A DNA stretch of 64,000 bases from Microbulbifer donghaiensis (lineage in GTDB: Bacteria; Pseudomonadota; Gammaproteobacteria; Pseudomonadales; Cellvibrionaceae). Both the position numbers and the translations under genes were made by a program. Positions 1 through 11,018 of the stretch are shown piece after piece (the stretch's first letter is position 1; every line of letters starts with the position of its first letter). The stretch spans positions 1 through 64,000 of the forward strand of contig NZ_FQVA01000007.1 in NCBI RefSeq assembly GCF_900129095.1, read 5' to 3'. Under the pieces are notes generated by a model, which had not been told where the DNA came from, ran no database searches, and was given only the letters and a program-made list of their open reading frames with translations.

Positions 1-376
1 GCTTTCGGTCGACCGGCCATGGATGGCCGGGCCGGGGCCCGATCGAACAAGCCGGAGCTACGCCATGGAAGGCAACACAAAAGCCAGTCGCCCCTGCATA
101 CAAGCTTCTAGATAAAGGAAAGGGCCATCCAAACAAACGCCCCTCCCTCCACAATCCCCCAGCCATTCATTTTGAGAATGTCGCTCGAGGACATCACGTC
201 TTTTCGCCAGCCCTATCGATCACGTCTTCCACCTGGTAGGTCTATTTACAGCTAGCCAACTAGAACGTCGTATAACAGTCTCCATTCATGATGGCCGAAA
301 GTAACCAATAAGAGACCTGCGGATACTAGGTCACTGGAGTCGCTCCGGATAGACTGCATCGACTAAAAAACCAACA
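1..376. other. Gap with no supported gene
   Basis: I see no convincing coding region here. The first 70 bases contain GGCC-rich inverted motifs around two CCATGGAtGGcC/CCATGGAaGGC-like boxes, similar to dispersed intergenic repeats in marine gammaproteobacteria. A TAGACT hexamer at about 350-355, just before the first gene, resembles a -10 element, but no matching -35 is obvious. Confidence 0.4.
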
Positions 377-1141
377 GTGACGGGGCTCATCTTGGTCGAG
401 CTGGGGGACATTTCCAATCTGACATTGGCGCTGTTATTAGCGGCTTGCATCGTCAGTGCATTCATTTCCGCGGTTACCGGTGGTGCCGGTGGAGTGCTGA
501 TGTTTGCAGCGCTGAATACGGCAATCCCGTTACGCATGCTGGTACCTATTCATGGTGCAGTCCAGCTGATAAACAATCTCGCGCGGATTTACTATGTGCG
601 GGAATTTATCCGCTGGGATTTGTGTGTTCCGTTTTTTGTTGGTTGCACATTGGGTGCAGCAGCCATGACCTTAGGGCTAGCGAGCCTGAGTTGGCAGCAG
701 TTGCCAATGGCGCTACTGGCCCTGCTGATCTTCTACACGGTCTTTAAACCCAAGAAGCTGCCGGAGATTCGTCTGGCTGCTCGGAATTACTTCTGGGTTG
801 GCCTGGCGACAGGAACACTGGGCATCCTGGCCGGCGCTGTGGATCCGTTACTGGCCGCTTTTTTTGTGCGCAAGGACCTGAGCCCGAAAGAAGTCGTGGC
901 CAATAAATCGGTGATGCAGGCCTGGTGTCATGCTCTGAAGATACCAGCCTTTATTTTTCTTGGTTTTGCGTTCTCCGATCATCTGGGGTTGATTCTGCTG
1001 CTGACGCTGGCGGCTGTTATTGGCACGCGGGTTGGCGTGGCGCTACTAAATAAATTGGACAGTGACTTGTTCTTTAAATTGATGCGGGTAGCCCTGTTGA
1101 TCGCTGGTGTGCGGATTGTCTACCAGGTGGTTGCCGCGTAA
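377..1141 (+). CDS. TauE/SafE family sulfonate/anion exporter
   Basis: This 254-residue, almost entirely hydrophobic protein has about eight membrane segments. Near the N-terminus it carries the small-residue motif SAVTGGAGG typical of the TauE/SafE (former DUF81) family; a second glycine-rich half begins near residue 140 (GTLGILAGAVDP). Family members export sulfite, sulfoacetate or related anions, or act as general permeases, so the substrate cannot be read from sequence. The start is uncertain. GTG at 377 is the only usual start after an in-frame stop at 350, but it has no clear ribosome-binding site. The aldehyde dehydrogenase gene begins 14 bases after the stop, so the two are probably co-transcribed. 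That pairing recalls SafE-SafD of sulfoacetate-excreting bacteria, which is an inference. Confidence 0.85.
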   Translation: MTGLILVELGDISNLTLALLLAACIVSAFISAVTGGAGGVLMFAALNTAIPLRMLVPIHGAVQLINNLARIYYVREFIRWDLCVPFFVGCTLGAAAMTLGLASLSWQQLPMALLALLIFYTVFKPKKLPEIRLAARNYFWVGLATGTLGILAGAVDPLLAAFFVRKDLSPKEVVANKSVMQAWCHALKIPAFIFLGFAFSDHLGLILLLTLAAVIGTRVGVALLNKLDSDLFFKLMRVALLIAGVRIVYQVVAA

Positions 1142-1154
1142 GAAGGTGGGTGAA

Positions 1155-2522
1155 ATGGCTGACTTTAAAATTGTGAATCCCTACAACGGCGAATTGATCG
1201 AGGAATACAATTTCGCCAACCGGCAGCAAGTAGATGCGGTGCTCGAGCTGCTCGTTAAGGGCCGGGAAATCCAGCGGGCCACTCCGGCTTTTGAACGATC
1301 GAATATATTACTGCGCCTGGCGCAGCTGCTGCAGGATCGCAAGGAAGACTTGGCGAGACTGATTACCGAAGAGACCGGCAAGACCATCAGTGATAGCCGT
1401 GTAGAGATTGAGCGCGCCTACAATACCGCCCTGGCCAGCGCCATGGAAGCGCGGGCGATCTGCGGTGAAGCTCTGGACTCCGATGCATTTCCCCCTCAGC
1501 GGGACAAGATAGGCGTAGTTCTGTGGAAGCCGTTGGGCACGGCACTCTGTATCACACCGTTCAATTTCCCCATCAATATTGCCGTGCATAAGATCGGCCC
1601 TGCCTATGCCGCCGGCAATACGATTTTATTTAAGCCGGGTCCGCAGAATAGGCGTTCTGCCGAGCTGCTGGTGGAGCTGTGTTATGCCGCTGGCATGGCT
1701 CGTTCTGTACTGCAGATGCTAATTCCAGATATCGATGCTACCAGCTATGCGGTGGCGCACCCTCAGGTGCAGGCGATCAACTTTACTGGTGGCACTGCGG
1801 CGGCCAATGCCATCGCAGCGCGCGCGGGCTACAAGAAGCTATTGTTCGAACTGGGCGGTAACGACCCCCTGATCGTGATGCCGGACGGCGATCTGGACGC
1901 GGCCGTCAATGCGGCAATCAACCAGCGCTTCGCCACTGCGGGACAGCGCTGCACAGCCGCCAAGCGCTTGTTTGTGCACCGGGATGTATTTGGTGCCTTC
2001 GCCGAAAAGCTGGTTGCTGCTACGCAGAAACTGAAGGTCGGCGATCCGATGGACGACGAAACCTTTGTCGGCCCGCTGATTCATTCGGCGGCGGCAGATG
2101 AAGTGGAGCAGCGCATCCATGCGGCGGTCGCAGGCGGTGCACGCGTGTTATTCGGCAATCGGCGGGAGGGCAATATCCTGTGGCCGACGATCCTGGCAGA
2201 TGTGGCAGATGATGCGGACTTGGTGGCGGAGGAGACATTTGGGCCGGTGATGCCGCTGCGTAGCTTCGCATCCGTCGAGGAGCTGGTCACGCTGGTCAAT
2301 AACTCCCCGTTCGGACTGCAGGCGGGCGTGTTTACCCAGAATCTGGCGTTGGCGAAACAGTTGTTCAATCGACTCGATGTGGGTTTGCTGGCGGTGAATG
2401 ACGGTCCCGGATTCCGCGCCGAACACTTCCCGTTTGGCGGGGTTAAGGAGAGTGGTGTGGGGCGCGAAGGGGTGCGCTACGCCATTCGCGAGATGAGCTA
2501 CCAAAAGGCCCTGGTGATCTGA
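1155..2522 (+). CDS. NAD(P)-dependent aldehyde dehydrogenase (sulfo-/phosphonoacetaldehyde-type)
   Basis: This is a 455-residue aldehyde dehydrogenase superfamily enzyme that oxidises an aldehyde to the acid or acyl derivative with NAD(P)+. The general-base motif ELGGN starts at Glu232. The catalytic cysteine is Cys266 in GQRCTAAKR, 34 residues later, as usual for the family. TPFNFP and the EETFGPV and PFGG blocks are intact. The wording around ELGGNDPLIVM and GQRCTA resembles phosphonoacetaldehyde, sulfoacetaldehyde or lactaldehyde dehydrogenases more than betaine aldehyde enzymes; the usual KPA motif reads KPG. ATG 1155 is preferred over the upstream in-frame start at 1107 because AAGGTGGG precedes it and it does not overlap the exporter gene. 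Substrate assignment is inference from the neighbouring TauE/SafE exporter. Confidence 0.85.
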   Translation: MADFKIVNPYNGELIEEYNFANRQQVDAVLELLVKGREIQRATPAFERSNILLRLAQLLQDRKEDLARLITEETGKTISDSRVEIERAYNTALASAMEARAICGEALDSDAFPPQRDKIGVVLWKPLGTALCITPFNFPINIAVHKIGPAYAAGNTILFKPGPQNRRSAELLVELCYAAGMARSVLQMLIPDIDATSYAVAHPQVQAINFTGGTAAANAIAARAGYKKLLFELGGNDPLIVMPDGDLDAAVNAAINQRFATAGQRCTAAKRLFVHRDVFGAFAEKLVAATQKLKVGDPMDDETFVGPLIHSAAADEVEQRIHAAVAGGARVLFGNRREGNILWPTILADVADDADLVAEETFGPVMPLRSFASVEELVTLVNNSPFGLQAGVFTQNLALAKQLFNRLDVGLLAVNDGPGFRAEHFPFGGVKESGVGREGVRYAIREMSYQKALVI

Positions 2523-2610
2523 GGCCTGTGACAAGTTTTGCGGAGCGCTGTCACAAAGGCGGCGCCGCTCACTGTTCACAGTGGCGACCTTCCCCTATAC
2601 TCCGGCACTA

Positions 2611-2692
2611 CTTGTCGGAGTGCCTGCGGGCTGAGATCGCTGTTGCGAGATCCGTTGAACCTGATCGGGGTAACCCCCGCGTAGGGAACAAG
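2611..2692 (+). promoter_or_regulatory. TPP riboswitch (THI element)
   Basis: The conserved TPP aptamer blocks are all present in order: CTGAGAT at 2631-2637, then a run from CCGTTGAACCTGATC into GGGTAA ending near 2673, and GTAGGGAACAAG up to 2692. The closing P1 helix pairs CTTGT 2611-2615 with ACAAG 2688-2692. Its position ahead of thiC means thiamine pyrophosphate would repress the operon. Whether control is by termination or translation is not visible, because a 160-base palindromic element lies between aptamer and gene. Confidence 0.97.
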
Positions 2693-2705
2693 ATCTGAAG
2701 TCGCC

Positions 2706-4876
<2,171 letters not shown>

Positions 4877-5017
4877 TTTTCACCAAAGGGAATACGGAGA
4901 ATCCTGTTGGCGGCTAATGCATTATCGAGACGCAGCGGCGCGCAAAATCTCCAGTCTGGCTCCCTGTGGCGTGCATTTCCCCAGGGATTGGTAGCGAAAA
5001 TAGACGGTATTTTGTCA

Positions 5018-6091
5018 GTGAAATGCGAAACGAAGCCAAGCATTGCCATCGCCGGTGGTGGTCTTATGGGGCGCCTGCTGGCCTGGCGGCTGTCATTGCA
5101 GGATTTCGATATCAGCCTGTATGAAGCGGGTGACCTGTCGACGCCCAGCGGTGCCTGCTGGGCCGCCGCCGGCATGATCTCACCGTTGTCGGAATTGGTG
5201 CACAGCGAGCGGGAAATCTACGTTCTCGGTGTGCAGAGCCTGGAGCTGTGGCCAGGCTGGGCCGAACAGCTTGAAGCGCAGAGCGGCCGTTCGGTGCAGT
5301 TTCGCAGTCTTGGCAGCGTGCTGGTGGCGCACGGGCAAGATAAGAGTGAACTGTTGCAGTTTCAGCGCGAACTACGGGGGAAGCTCAACGGTGATATTTC
5401 CGCCTGTGTACAGCCACTCGGTGCCGACGAGCTGCGGCAGCTGGAGCCCGCCTTGGAAAACTTCGAGCAGGGGCTCTACCTGCGCGGTGAGGGTGATATC
5501 AACAACCGCCGTTTATTACCAATACTGCTCAACGTGCTGCGCCAGCAGGGCGTCTCTCTCAAAGAGCGTACGCCGGTGTCGTGCCACGGTTACCAGCTGG
5601 AGCACGCGGAGGGCAGGGCGCGCTTTGACTGTGTGATCGATTGTCGCGGCCTGGGGGCGAGAGAACAGATTCAGGGTCTGCGCGGTGTGCGCGGTGAAGT
5701 TCTAGTGGTGCAAACCCGGGAAGTGGCGCTGCAGCGTCCGGTGCGTCTGCTGCATCCGCGCTACAAGCTTTATGCGGTGCCCCGCGGGGATGGTCACACG
5801 GTGATCGGAGCAACCGAAATTGAAAGCGAGGACATGTCACCGATTTCGGTGCGTTCCACCATGGAGCTGTCCTCGGCGCTCTACTCACTGCACCCGGCGT
5901 TTGCCGAAGCGCGCATTGTGGAAACCCGGGTGAACTGTCGCCCGGCAACCATGGACAATCTGCCGTACGTTCACTGCGAGCCGGGCCTGGTGCGCGTTAA
6001 TGGCCTCCACCGCCACGGCTATCTGCTGGCGCCAGCGCTGGTGGCAAACATTGAAAAGCTGGTAACAGAACAGGTTTTACAGGTGGCATAG
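5018..6091 (+). CDS. thiO: FAD-dependent glycine oxidase ThiO
   Basis: ThiO oxidises glycine to dehydroglycine, the imine needed for the thiazole ring in aerobes; no thiH is seen in the window. The N-terminal Rossmann motif IAGGGLMGR binds FAD. The segment SGACWAAAGMISP and the C-terminal RPATMDNLPYV match glycine/D-amino-acid oxidases. The start is uncertain. GTG 5018 places the FAD motif near the N-terminus (357 residues) but has a weak ribosome site. TTG 4907 has GGAG eight bases upstream and would add 37 residues of non-family sequence. An inverted repeat TCCCTG/CAGGGA lies between the two. The stop codon overlaps the thiS start by one base. Confidence 0.92.
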   Translation: MKCETKPSIAIAGGGLMGRLLAWRLSLQDFDISLYEAGDLSTPSGACWAAAGMISPLSELVHSEREIYVLGVQSLELWPGWAEQLEAQSGRSVQFRSLGSVLVAHGQDKSELLQFQRELRGKLNGDISACVQPLGADELRQLEPALENFEQGLYLRGEGDINNRRLLPILLNVLRQQGVSLKERTPVSCHGYQLEHAEGRARFDCVIDCRGLGAREQIQGLRGVRGEVLVVQTREVALQRPVRLLHPRYKLYAVPRGDGHTVIGATEIESEDMSPISVRSTMELSSALYSLHPAFAEARIVETRVNCRPATMDNLPYVHCEPGLVRVNGLHRHGYLLAPALVANIEKLVTEQVLQVA

Positions 6092-6291
6092 TGCAGATTT
6101 TCATCAATGGCGAGGCGAAAAACATAGAGGGCCCGGTGGACCTGAACAGTCTCCTGCGAAAACTGGGATACAGCGGTGAGACTTTTGCGGTGGCGCTGAA
6201 CGGCGAATTCGTCCCGCGGGTCAGTTACCTGCGCACGGAAATCCATGACGGCGATACCCTGGATGTGGTGGCGCCGGTCGTCGGTGGGTAA
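6091..6291 (+). CDS. thiS: Sulfur carrier protein ThiS
   Basis: This 66-residue ubiquitin-like protein ends in the diagnostic Gly-Gly (APVVGG). ThiF adenylates that C-terminus, which then carries sulfur as a thiocarboxylate to ThiG. The N-terminal MQIFINGEA and the ALNGEFVPR stretch are typical ThiS sequence. Translation starts at GTG 6091, overlapping the last base of the thiO stop, which implies translational coupling. The gap to thiG is 16 bases. Confidence 0.96.
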   Translation: MQIFINGEAKNIEGPVDLNSLLRKLGYSGETFAVALNGEFVPRVSYLRTEIHDGDTLDVVAPVVGG

Positions 6292-6307
6292 AAGGGAGCG
6301 GTTAAAG

Positions 6308-7114
6308 ATGAATGAGCAACTGAGCCTGTACGGCAAGACTTTCACCAGTCGGTTGTTGGTTGGTACCGCCCTCTATCCGTCGCCAGCGGTTATGCGCCAG
6401 TCGGTGGCGGCCTCCGGGGCGGAGATCATTACCCTGTCGCTGCGCCGGCAGAGTCCGGACCAGCAGCAGGGCAAGATACTGTGGGATTATATTCGCGAGT
6501 CCGGCTGTCAGTTACTGCCGAATACCGCCGGCTGTAAGACACCGCGGGAAGCGATCGCACTGGCGGAAATGTCGCGGGAGATTTTCCAGACCGACTGGCT
6601 CAAGCTGGAAGTCATCGGCGATGACTACAACCTGCAGCCGGACCCTTACGGGCTGATCGAAGCGGCGCGGGAGCTGGTCGGGCGCGGCTTCAAGGTTTTG
6701 CCCTACTGTACCGATGATCTGGTCGTATGCCGCAAGCTACTGGATGTCGGCTGCGAAGTGCTGATGCCGTGGGGGGCGCCTATAGGTACCGGTCAGGGAC
6801 TACTGAACAGATACAATTTGCAGACGCTGCGCGAGCGCCTTGCGGATGTCCCGTTGATTATCGATGCGGGTATCGGCGCACCTTCACAGGCGGCGGAGGC
6901 GATGGAAATGGGGTTCGATGCGGTACTCCTGAACACTGCGATTGCCAAGGCGCAGAACCCGGCCCTGATGGCGCAGTCCTTCAAGCTGGCAGTAGAGGCA
7001 GGGCGCAACGCCTGTGTCGCCGGCCTGATGGTGAAGCGCCAGACCGCCAGCCCCAGCACGCCGACACTGGACATGCCTTTCTGGCAGCAGGTCGATAAAG
7101 TGCCGCAGGATTGA
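6308..7114 (+). CDS. thiG: Thiazole synthase ThiG
   Basis: ThiG condenses deoxyxylulose 5-phosphate, dehydroglycine (from ThiO) and the ThiS thiocarboxylate sulfur into the thiazole phosphate. The 268-residue length is normal for this TIM-barrel enzyme. Recognisable blocks are [30 protein letters not shown] with the Schiff-base lysine region, [10 protein letters not shown] and the phosphate-binding [20 protein letters not shown] 6308 is used; the longer frame from 6245 would overlap thiS and has no family similarity in its first 21 residues. Confidence 0.97.
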   Translation: MNEQLSLYGKTFTSRLLVGTALYPSPAVMRQSVAASGAEIITLSLRRQSPDQQQGKILWDYIRESGCQLLPNTAGCKTPREAIALAEMSREIFQTDWLKLEVIGDDYNLQPDPYGLIEAARELVGRGFKVLPYCTDDLVVCRKLLDVGCEVLMPWGAPIGTGQGLLNRYNLQTLRERLADVPLIIDAGIGAPSQAAEAMEMGFDAVLLNTAIAKAQNPALMAQSFKLAVEAGRNACVAGLMVKRQTASPSTPTLDMPFWQQVDKVPQD

Positions 7115-7121
7115 GTCATCT

Positions 7122-8660
7122 ATGCGAGAGGAAACTTTGCATCACAGACCAATAGTCTGGTCCATCGCCGGCAGCGACTCCGGTGGTGGCGCCGGCATTC
7201 AGGCAGATTTACTGACCTTTGCCGATTTTGGCTGTCACGGTTGTACCGCGGTTACCGCCAATACCGCGCAGAACACAACAGCGGTGGCGGCGATCAATGC
7301 GGTACCGCTGGACGCGCTTACTTCGCAGCTGCTTGCTCTGCAGGGGGATCTTTTCCCCGCAGCGATCAAGATTGGCCTGCTGGCCAATGTAGAGCAGGTG
7401 AACGCGGTAGCGGAGTTTCTGCGCACGCTGTCGAAGAGCGATAAGGTACCGGTCGTGTACGATCCGGTGGCGGTCACTAGCAGCGGTGGCGCGTTGACCG
7501 AAGACAGTATTGGCGAGGCAGTGATCGAAAAATTACTGCCGCTATGCGACCTGGTCACACCCAATTGGCACGAACTGGAGTGGCTGGCCCGCGCGTCGGT
7601 GAACGGCGCGGCACAGATTGCCAGCGCGGCGCAGTTGCTGCGCAACTGCGGCTGTGCAGCGGTGCTGGTGACGGGTGGACACGGTGAGCTGGTCGCCGGA
7701 GAAATTGCCGATTTTTTGTCGGATGGCAGCGGGGCCGACTGGTTTGTCAGTGAGAAAGTCGCCAGCGAAAATAACCACGGTACCGGCTGCACGCTATCGT
7801 CGGCCATCACTGCCTGTCTGGCGCTCGGCTACCCGCTGCGCGATGCCTGTGTCGTGGCCAAGGCGTATGTACAGCGCGGCCTGCGCCTGGGCAACGGTGA
7901 CAAGATAGGCGTCGGCGCGGGCCCCGTCGGGCACTGCGGCTGGCCGACCGAGCTGCGGGACTTTCCCGAGATTCTGCTGCCAGGGGAAGAGAGAGCGAGA
8001 TTTTATGAATACTCGCCGGTCGGCGGTGGAAATGCATTTGTAAAGGGATTTGCCGCGACCGACTCCATTCGCCTGGGGCTCTACCCGGTAGTGGATTCAA
8101 TTGACTGGCTGCAGAGATTGGCTGAACTGGAGGTGCGGACGCTGCAGCTGCGCATCAAAGATCCCGGGGATGATCTTCGCGAGCAGATAGCTCAAGCTGT
8201 CAGCATTGGTAAGCAGTACGACCTGCGCCTGTTTATCAACGACCACTGGCAGCTGGCGATAGAGTGTGGCGCCTATGGTGTGCACCTGGGGCAGGAGGAT
8301 CTGCAAAGCGCGGATCTGCATGCGATCCAGCAGGCCGGCCTGAAGCTGGGAATCAGCACGCACGGCTTTTACGAATTGCTGCGCGCCTATCGTTACCGCC
8401 CCAGCTATCTGGCGATCGGCGCAATTTATGCCACCGATACCAAAGATATGAGCGGCCAGTTGCAGGGCGTGGCCAAGCTTGCGCGTATGGCCCGGTTGTT
8501 ACCGGACTATCCACTGGTCGCTATCGGGGGGATCAGTCTCGAGCGCGCGGCGGACGTGGTGGCCACCGGAGTCGGAAGTATTGCGGTGGTGAGTGCCATA
8601 ACCAAGGCCGACGATTGCGCTTTGGCTGTTGGCGAATTCAAACGAATACTGGAAAACTGA
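7122..8660 (+). CDS. thiDE: Bifunctional HMP(-P) kinase / thiamine phosphate synthase ThiDE
   Basis: This is a fusion of two thiamine enzymes. Residues about 1-285 are ThiD, a ribokinase-fold kinase that makes HMP pyrophosphate; AGSDSGGGAGIQAD at the N-terminus and NNHGTGCTLSSA near the anion hole are intact. Residues about 315-505 are ThiE, which joins HMP-PP to thiazole phosphate; LYPVVDS, LRIKD, INDHW, GVHLGQEDL and AIGGIS are recognisable. The linker of about 30 residues (YSPVGGGNAF) may come from the ThiD C-terminus. ATG 7122 lies seven bases after thiG. Fusing consecutive steps is known in several bacteria. Confidence 0.96.
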   Translation: MREETLHHRPIVWSIAGSDSGGGAGIQADLLTFADFGCHGCTAVTANTAQNTTAVAAINAVPLDALTSQLLALQGDLFPAAIKIGLLANVEQVNAVAEFLRTLSKSDKVPVVYDPVAVTSSGGALTEDSIGEAVIEKLLPLCDLVTPNWHELEWLARASVNGAAQIASAAQLLRNCGCAAVLVTGGHGELVAGEIADFLSDGSGADWFVSEKVASENNHGTGCTLSSAITACLALGYPLRDACVVAKAYVQRGLRLGNGDKIGVGAGPVGHCGWPTELRDFPEILLPGEERARFYEYSPVGGGNAFVKGFAATDSIRLGLYPVVDSIDWLQRLAELEVRTLQLRIKDPGDDLREQIAQAVSIGKQYDLRLFINDHWQLAIECGAYGVHLGQEDLQSADLHAIQQAGLKLGISTHGFYELLRAYRYRPSYLAIGAIYATDTKDMSGQLQGVAKLARMARLLPDYPLVAIGGISLERAADVVATGVGSIAVVSAITKADDCALAVGEFKRILEN

Positions 8661-8663
8661 ACC

Positions 8664-9413
8664 ATGCTAAGTCGTAAGGAACTGCAGCGCTACAGCCGCC
8701 AGATCATGTTGCCCGAGGTTGGCGAGGAGGGGCAGAAGAAGCTGGCGGCGGCGCGAGTAATGATTGTCGGCCTCGGCGGACTTGGCAGCCCGGTTGCACT
8801 TTACCTGGCCGCGGCCGGCATTGGTGAATTGCACCTGGTCGATGGCGACCATGTTGATATTTCGAATCTGCAGCGGCAGGTTCTCTACAAGACCAATCAC
8901 CGCGACAAATCCAAAGCGCAGGTTGCCGCGCAACAGCTCACGGCTGCCAATCCCGAGATTCGCATTTATGCACACCCCTGCATGGCGGAGGAGTCCTGGC
9001 TGCGGGACCGGGTGCCGGAGATGGATCTCGTGCTTGACTGCACCGACAACCTGGACATCCGCCATGTTATCAACCGTGTGTGCCGCGAAGTACAGCGGCC
9101 GGTGATCATGGCGTCAGTGCAGGGCTTTTCCGGCCAGTTGATCAGTTTCGATTTTGCCGCAACTTCCAGCCCATGTTACGCCTGCCTGTTTCCGCCCGGG
9201 CAACAGAGCAGTGCGCAAAACTGCTCCACTGCCGGAGTGATCGGGCCTGCCCTGGGTGTCATCGGCAGTATGCAGGCACTCGAGGCGATGAAAATGCTGC
9301 TGGGGTTGCCCGTGCCCAGTCGCGGGAAATTGCATCTGTTTGAGGCCGAGACCCTGGAGTTGCGAGCCCTGCAACTGCAAAGTAATAATGATTGTCCGAT
9401 TTGTCGTCACTGA
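8664..9413 (+). CDS. thiF: ThiF/MoeB-type sulfur carrier adenylyltransferase
   Basis: This 249-residue E1-like enzyme adenylates the C-terminal glycine of ThiS. It has the N-terminal RYSRQIMLPEVG, the ATP-binding GLGGLGSPVALYLAAAG, the DNLDIRHVIN stretch after the DCTDN motif, and two zinc-binding cysteine pairs (CYAC and CPIC). Sequence alone does not separate ThiF from MoeB. Its position three bases after thiDE in a thi operon argues for ThiF, possibly serving MoaD as well. Confidence 0.94.
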   Translation: MLSRKELQRYSRQIMLPEVGEEGQKKLAAARVMIVGLGGLGSPVALYLAAAGIGELHLVDGDHVDISNLQRQVLYKTNHRDKSKAQVAAQQLTAANPEIRIYAHPCMAEESWLRDRVPEMDLVLDCTDNLDIRHVINRVCREVQRPVIMASVQGFSGQLISFDFAATSSPCYACLFPPGQQSSAQNCSTAGVIGPALGVIGSMQALEAMKMLLGLPVPSRGKLHLFEAETLELRALQLQSNNDCPICRH

Positions 9414-9422
9414 AAATAAAAA

Positions 9423-9818
9423 ATGCGCGAAACAAGAATCACTTTGGTACTGGCGGCATGCCTGACGGCACTGGCGACAATAGTGCTTGGGGCATGCTCG
9501 CCCGGCGAGCCGGTACAGAAAACCGCGGTCAATAAGTCTGCGGAGTCGACTCGCGACCCCCTGAATCCCGCAGTGATCAAAGAACTTTACTTGCGCAGTT
9601 GTCACAGCTGCCATGGTAGCGGTGTCAACGGTGCGCCGCGTGCGGGGGATAGTGTCGCCTGGGCTCCGAGGCTGGCGAAGGGCATGGATACCCTGGTGGT
9701 TAACTCGATGAATGGCTACAGGGCCATGCCTCCGCGCGGTCTGTGCTTTGATTGTACTGAAGCCCAGTTTGCGGGGCTGATTCGTTATATGGCCGGGGAA
9801 CAGTCGGGCCCCGAGTAA
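9423..9818 (+). CDS. c5-type cytochrome c lipoprotein
   Basis: This 131-residue periplasmic protein has an N-terminal lipoprotein signal with lipobox LGAC (Cys25) and one heme-binding motif, CHSCH (Cys60, Cys63, His64). Downstream are AMPPRG, with a likely axial methionine, and a CFDC pair typical of cytochrome c5-like domains. It presumably carries single electrons at the membrane surface. It starts nine bases after thiF and lacks an obvious Shine-Dalgarno sequence, so it may be read through from the thiamine operon. No functional link to thiamine is known to me; transcriptional hitchhiking is the simplest explanation. Confidence 0.88.
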   Translation: MRETRITLVLAACLTALATIVLGACSPGEPVQKTAVNKSAESTRDPLNPAVIKELYLRSCHSCHGSGVNGAPRAGDSVAWAPRLAKGMDTLVVNSMNGYRAMPPRGLCFDCTEAQFAGLIRYMAGEQSGPE

Positions 9819-9844
9819 ACTGGTGGCAGATACCGGAGCAGACC

Positions 9845-10864
9845 ATGCGTGCTTTTTCCCTGTGGTATCCATTTTTCAGATCCGTCTTCATTGCGCTTCT
9901 CCTGCAGCCACTGTGTGCCCCGGGCGCGATAGCGCAGCCAGACTCTCTGCCGGACGACCTGGCGCTGAATGAGTGGAAGGTGCCCTGGGAGGGGCGACCG
10001 CGGGATCCCTATGTGGATGGCAATGGCGATGTGTGGTTTTGCGGCCAGTCCGGTAACTATATCGGCCGCTTCGCGCCGGTCAGCGGAATCTTCAAACAGT
10101 TTTCGGTGCCGGACGGTACCCACCCGCACAATCTGATTGTCGACCGTAGAAACCGCATCTGGTACGCGGGCAATCGCAATGCCCATATCGGTCGCCTGCA
10201 TCCAAAAAGCGGTGAGATCGAACAGTTTGCGCTGCCGGCGGAGGTGAAGGATCCCCACACTCTGGTATTTAACCGCGCCGGCAACATCTGGTTTACCGCC
10301 CAGAACAGCAATCGCATCGGCTTACTGGATGTCAAAAGTGGTGAGGTAAGAGTGGCCTCACCGGCGACGTCCGGAGCGCGCCCTTACGGAATCAAGATGG
10401 ATGCGGCAGACCGGCCGTGGATTGCGCTGTTCGGTACCAACCGGTTGGCCTGGATTGATCCGCAGACGATGGCCGTAACGGAAATCGAATTGCCGCGGGC
10501 CGATGCCCGCCCGCGCCGGCTGGAGATCGATGATGCCGGCAATATCTGGTATGTGGACTATACCGGCGGTTATCTGGGGCGCTATGTGCCGGAGACCGCA
10601 AAATTTACCGAATGGAAACTTCCGGGCGAAACGCCGCGACCCTACGGCACGGCGCTTGACGACAAGGGGCGGCTCTGGATCGCCGATACCGGAACTATTC
10701 CCAATCGCATCCTGGCCTTTGATCTCGCAACGGAAAAGTTTGTCAGCGAGAGCCAGGTGCCGAGCGGTGGCAATATACGGCATATGTATTTCAATGACGA
10801 AGACGGCAGTTTCTGGTTTGGTGTTGACACAGGATTTCTGGCGCAGGGAATGCCCAGGAGTTAA
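9845..10864 (+). CDS. Vgb-like (virginiamycin B lyase fold) secreted beta-propeller protein
   Basis: This 339-residue protein has a signal peptide (cleavage probably after residue 30, APGAIA) and repeated propeller blades. The recurring pattern is a D.aGNIWF-like strand followed by IGRLDPKSGE-like turns, for example GNGDVWFCGQ, RRNRIWYAG, NRAGNIWFTA and DAGNIWYVD. This is the fold of streptogramin B lyase Vgb, but many chromosomal homologs have no resistance role and act on unknown lactone-like or other substrates. GGAG precedes ATG 9845. It follows the cytochrome gene by 26 bases and could work with it as a periplasmic pair, which is inference. Confidence 0.82.
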   Translation: MRAFSLWYPFFRSVFIALLLQPLCAPGAIAQPDSLPDDLALNEWKVPWEGRPRDPYVDGNGDVWFCGQSGNYIGRFAPVSGIFKQFSVPDGTHPHNLIVDRRNRIWYAGNRNAHIGRLHPKSGEIEQFALPAEVKDPHTLVFNRAGNIWFTAQNSNRIGLLDVKSGEVRVASPATSGARPYGIKMDAADRPWIALFGTNRLAWIDPQTMAVTEIELPRADARPRRLEIDDAGNIWYVDYTGGYLGRYVPETAKFTEWKLPGETPRPYGTALDDKGRLWIADTGTIPNRILAFDLATEKFVSESQVPSGGNIRHMYFNDEDGSFWFGVDTGFLAQGMPRS

Positions 10865-11018
10865 GCCCCCAGTGAAGCAAGAACGCTCTTGCTATAGTCA
10901 TTTTCAATCTTTTCTATTTAATAAATAAATTTTAAATCAAGGACATTGAACTTATCGTAACTGGCAGGAAGCTATCCTGATTGCAAAATTGTCGATAAAC
11001 AAAAGGACGAGGTTATTT

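Noticed and set aside
9845..10864. Streptogramin B resistance gene
   Set aside because: The protein has the Vgb fold, but chromosomal Vgb-like propellers are widespread and this one carries a signal peptide, unlike the cytoplasmic resistance enzyme. No resistance claim is made.
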